Shown here: positions 48,869 through 49,005 of the stretch, piece by piece
How positions within the stretch are numbered: position 1 is the first letter of the stretch
Layout of the letters: every line of letters starts with the position of its first letter
Origin: an uncultured Treponema sp.
GTDB taxonomy: Bacteria; Spirochaetota; Spirochaetia; Treponematales; Treponemataceae
Length of the DNA stretch: 49,005 bases
Direction: 5' to 3'
Assembly (NCBI GenBank): GCA_937902125.1
Contig: CALDIB010000077.1
Span: 1 to 49,005 of the forward strand
The notes under the pieces: model-generated
The model's database searches: none
Told to the model about the DNA's origin: nothing
What the model saw: the letters and a program-made list of their open reading frames with translations, nothing else
Program-made: the position numbers and the translations under genes

Positions 48869-48918
48869 GGACCGTTCGCTCCGCTTCGAATCGGCTCGCT
48901 AGGCCCGCTTAAAAATAA

Positions 48919-48949
48919 AAAAGTCTGCGCTGGAAAGGCAGACTTTTAC
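48919..48949 (-). terminator. terminator of the tRNA gene
   Basis: The arms AAGTCTGC (48921-48928) and GCAGACTT (48939-48946) enclose a ten-base loop. On the minus strand the stem runs into a run of T residues, three bases beyond the mature 3' end of the tRNA. T residues on the plus side could make it act in both directions. Confidence 0.75.
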
Positions 48950-48951
48950 TT

Positions 48952-49005
48952 TGAGACTGACACGATTCGAACGTGCGACCTCCACCTCCGCAGGGTGGCG
49001 CTCTA
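48952..49005 (-). tRNA. tRNA-Arg (anticodon GCG), 5' part outside window
   Basis: Read on the minus strand, the visible part begins in the D arm (TAGAGC). It has a 5-bp anticodon stem CCACC/GGTGG with loop CTGCGGA, giving anticodon GCG, a variable loop AGGTC, a T arm GCACG-TTCGAAT-CGTGT, and acceptor strand CAGTCTC with discriminator A. CCA is not encoded. Anticodon GCG reads CGC/CGU, arginine. Most bacteria use ACG (edited to inosine) for this box, so the GCG anticodon is worth noting. Confidence 0.85.

Noticed and set aside
1..49005. prophage, integrase or complete insertion sequence
   Set aside because: No integrase, phage structural gene or intact transposase was found. Mobile signals are limited to non-autonomous palindromic elements and the broken Rpn-type gene.

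Overview
The window looks like chromosomal DNA of a host-associated or rumen-type spirochaete, most likely Treponema. This is inferred from the gene content: an OmpA-domain envelope protein, many soluble chemotaxis and cyclic-di-GMP proteins, Rpn-type nuclease genes, and sugar ABC transporters without their own ATPases. No rRNA or single-copy marker gene is present, so the genus is an inference.

Region 1 (98-13426, all minus strand) holds two polysaccharide-utilisation operons. The first-transcribed, LacI regulator - sugar-binding lipoprotein - two permeases - GH53 endo-galactanase (13426 to 6594), fits beta-1,4-galactan use. The second, binding lipoprotein - two permeases - GH43 beta-xylosidase - LacI regulator (6347 to 98), fits xylo-oligosaccharide use. 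Each binding-protein gene is followed by a hairpin terminator that probably tunes stoichiometry, and candidate LacI operators lie at the promoters.

Region 2 (13856-17485, plus strand) is a tight cluster of two acyl carrier proteins, a membrane-domain/acyl-AMP-ligase fusion and a DMT exporter. It resembles a stripped-down aryl-polyene-type gene set without ketosynthases.

Region 3 (17429-33854) is a mosaic of signalling and accessory genes: a FIST sensor with a soluble chemotaxis protein, a PocR-domain sensor with an EAL phosphodiesterase, a broken diguanylate cyclase, DUF4160/DUF2442, an AAA+/DUF4143 ATPase, an AbiEii-type nucleotidyltransferase, a lipid-kinase homologue, a MATE exporter and an AlkD-type repair protein. 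Several gene remnants and dispersed palindromic repeats lie here. One repeat family is a mobile MITE-like element: three copies of exactly 131 bp and one 36-bp derivative, each flanked by a different 4-bp target duplication. The 36-bp copy interrupts an Rpn-type gene.

Region 4 (33897-48834) is the most striking part. A long, tightly packed minus-strand gene set encodes a branched-chain-type ABC transporter (LivKHMGF), 5-oxoprolinase PxpA and a PxpB-PxpC fusion, both homologues of the two halves of D-glutamate cyclase (DUF1445 and DUF4392), a D-amino-acid aminotransferase and an alanine racemase. Upstream are a class III aminotransferase, an iron-type alcohol dehydrogenase and a divergent PucR-family regulator. 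Together they look like an uptake and catabolic system for D-glutamate/5-oxoproline or related D-amino acids.

The window ends inside a minus-strand tRNA gene with anticodon GCG (Arg). A recurring feature is that the -10 hexamer of many operon-leading genes lies only 6-11 bases before the start codon, which suggests leaderless mRNAs.
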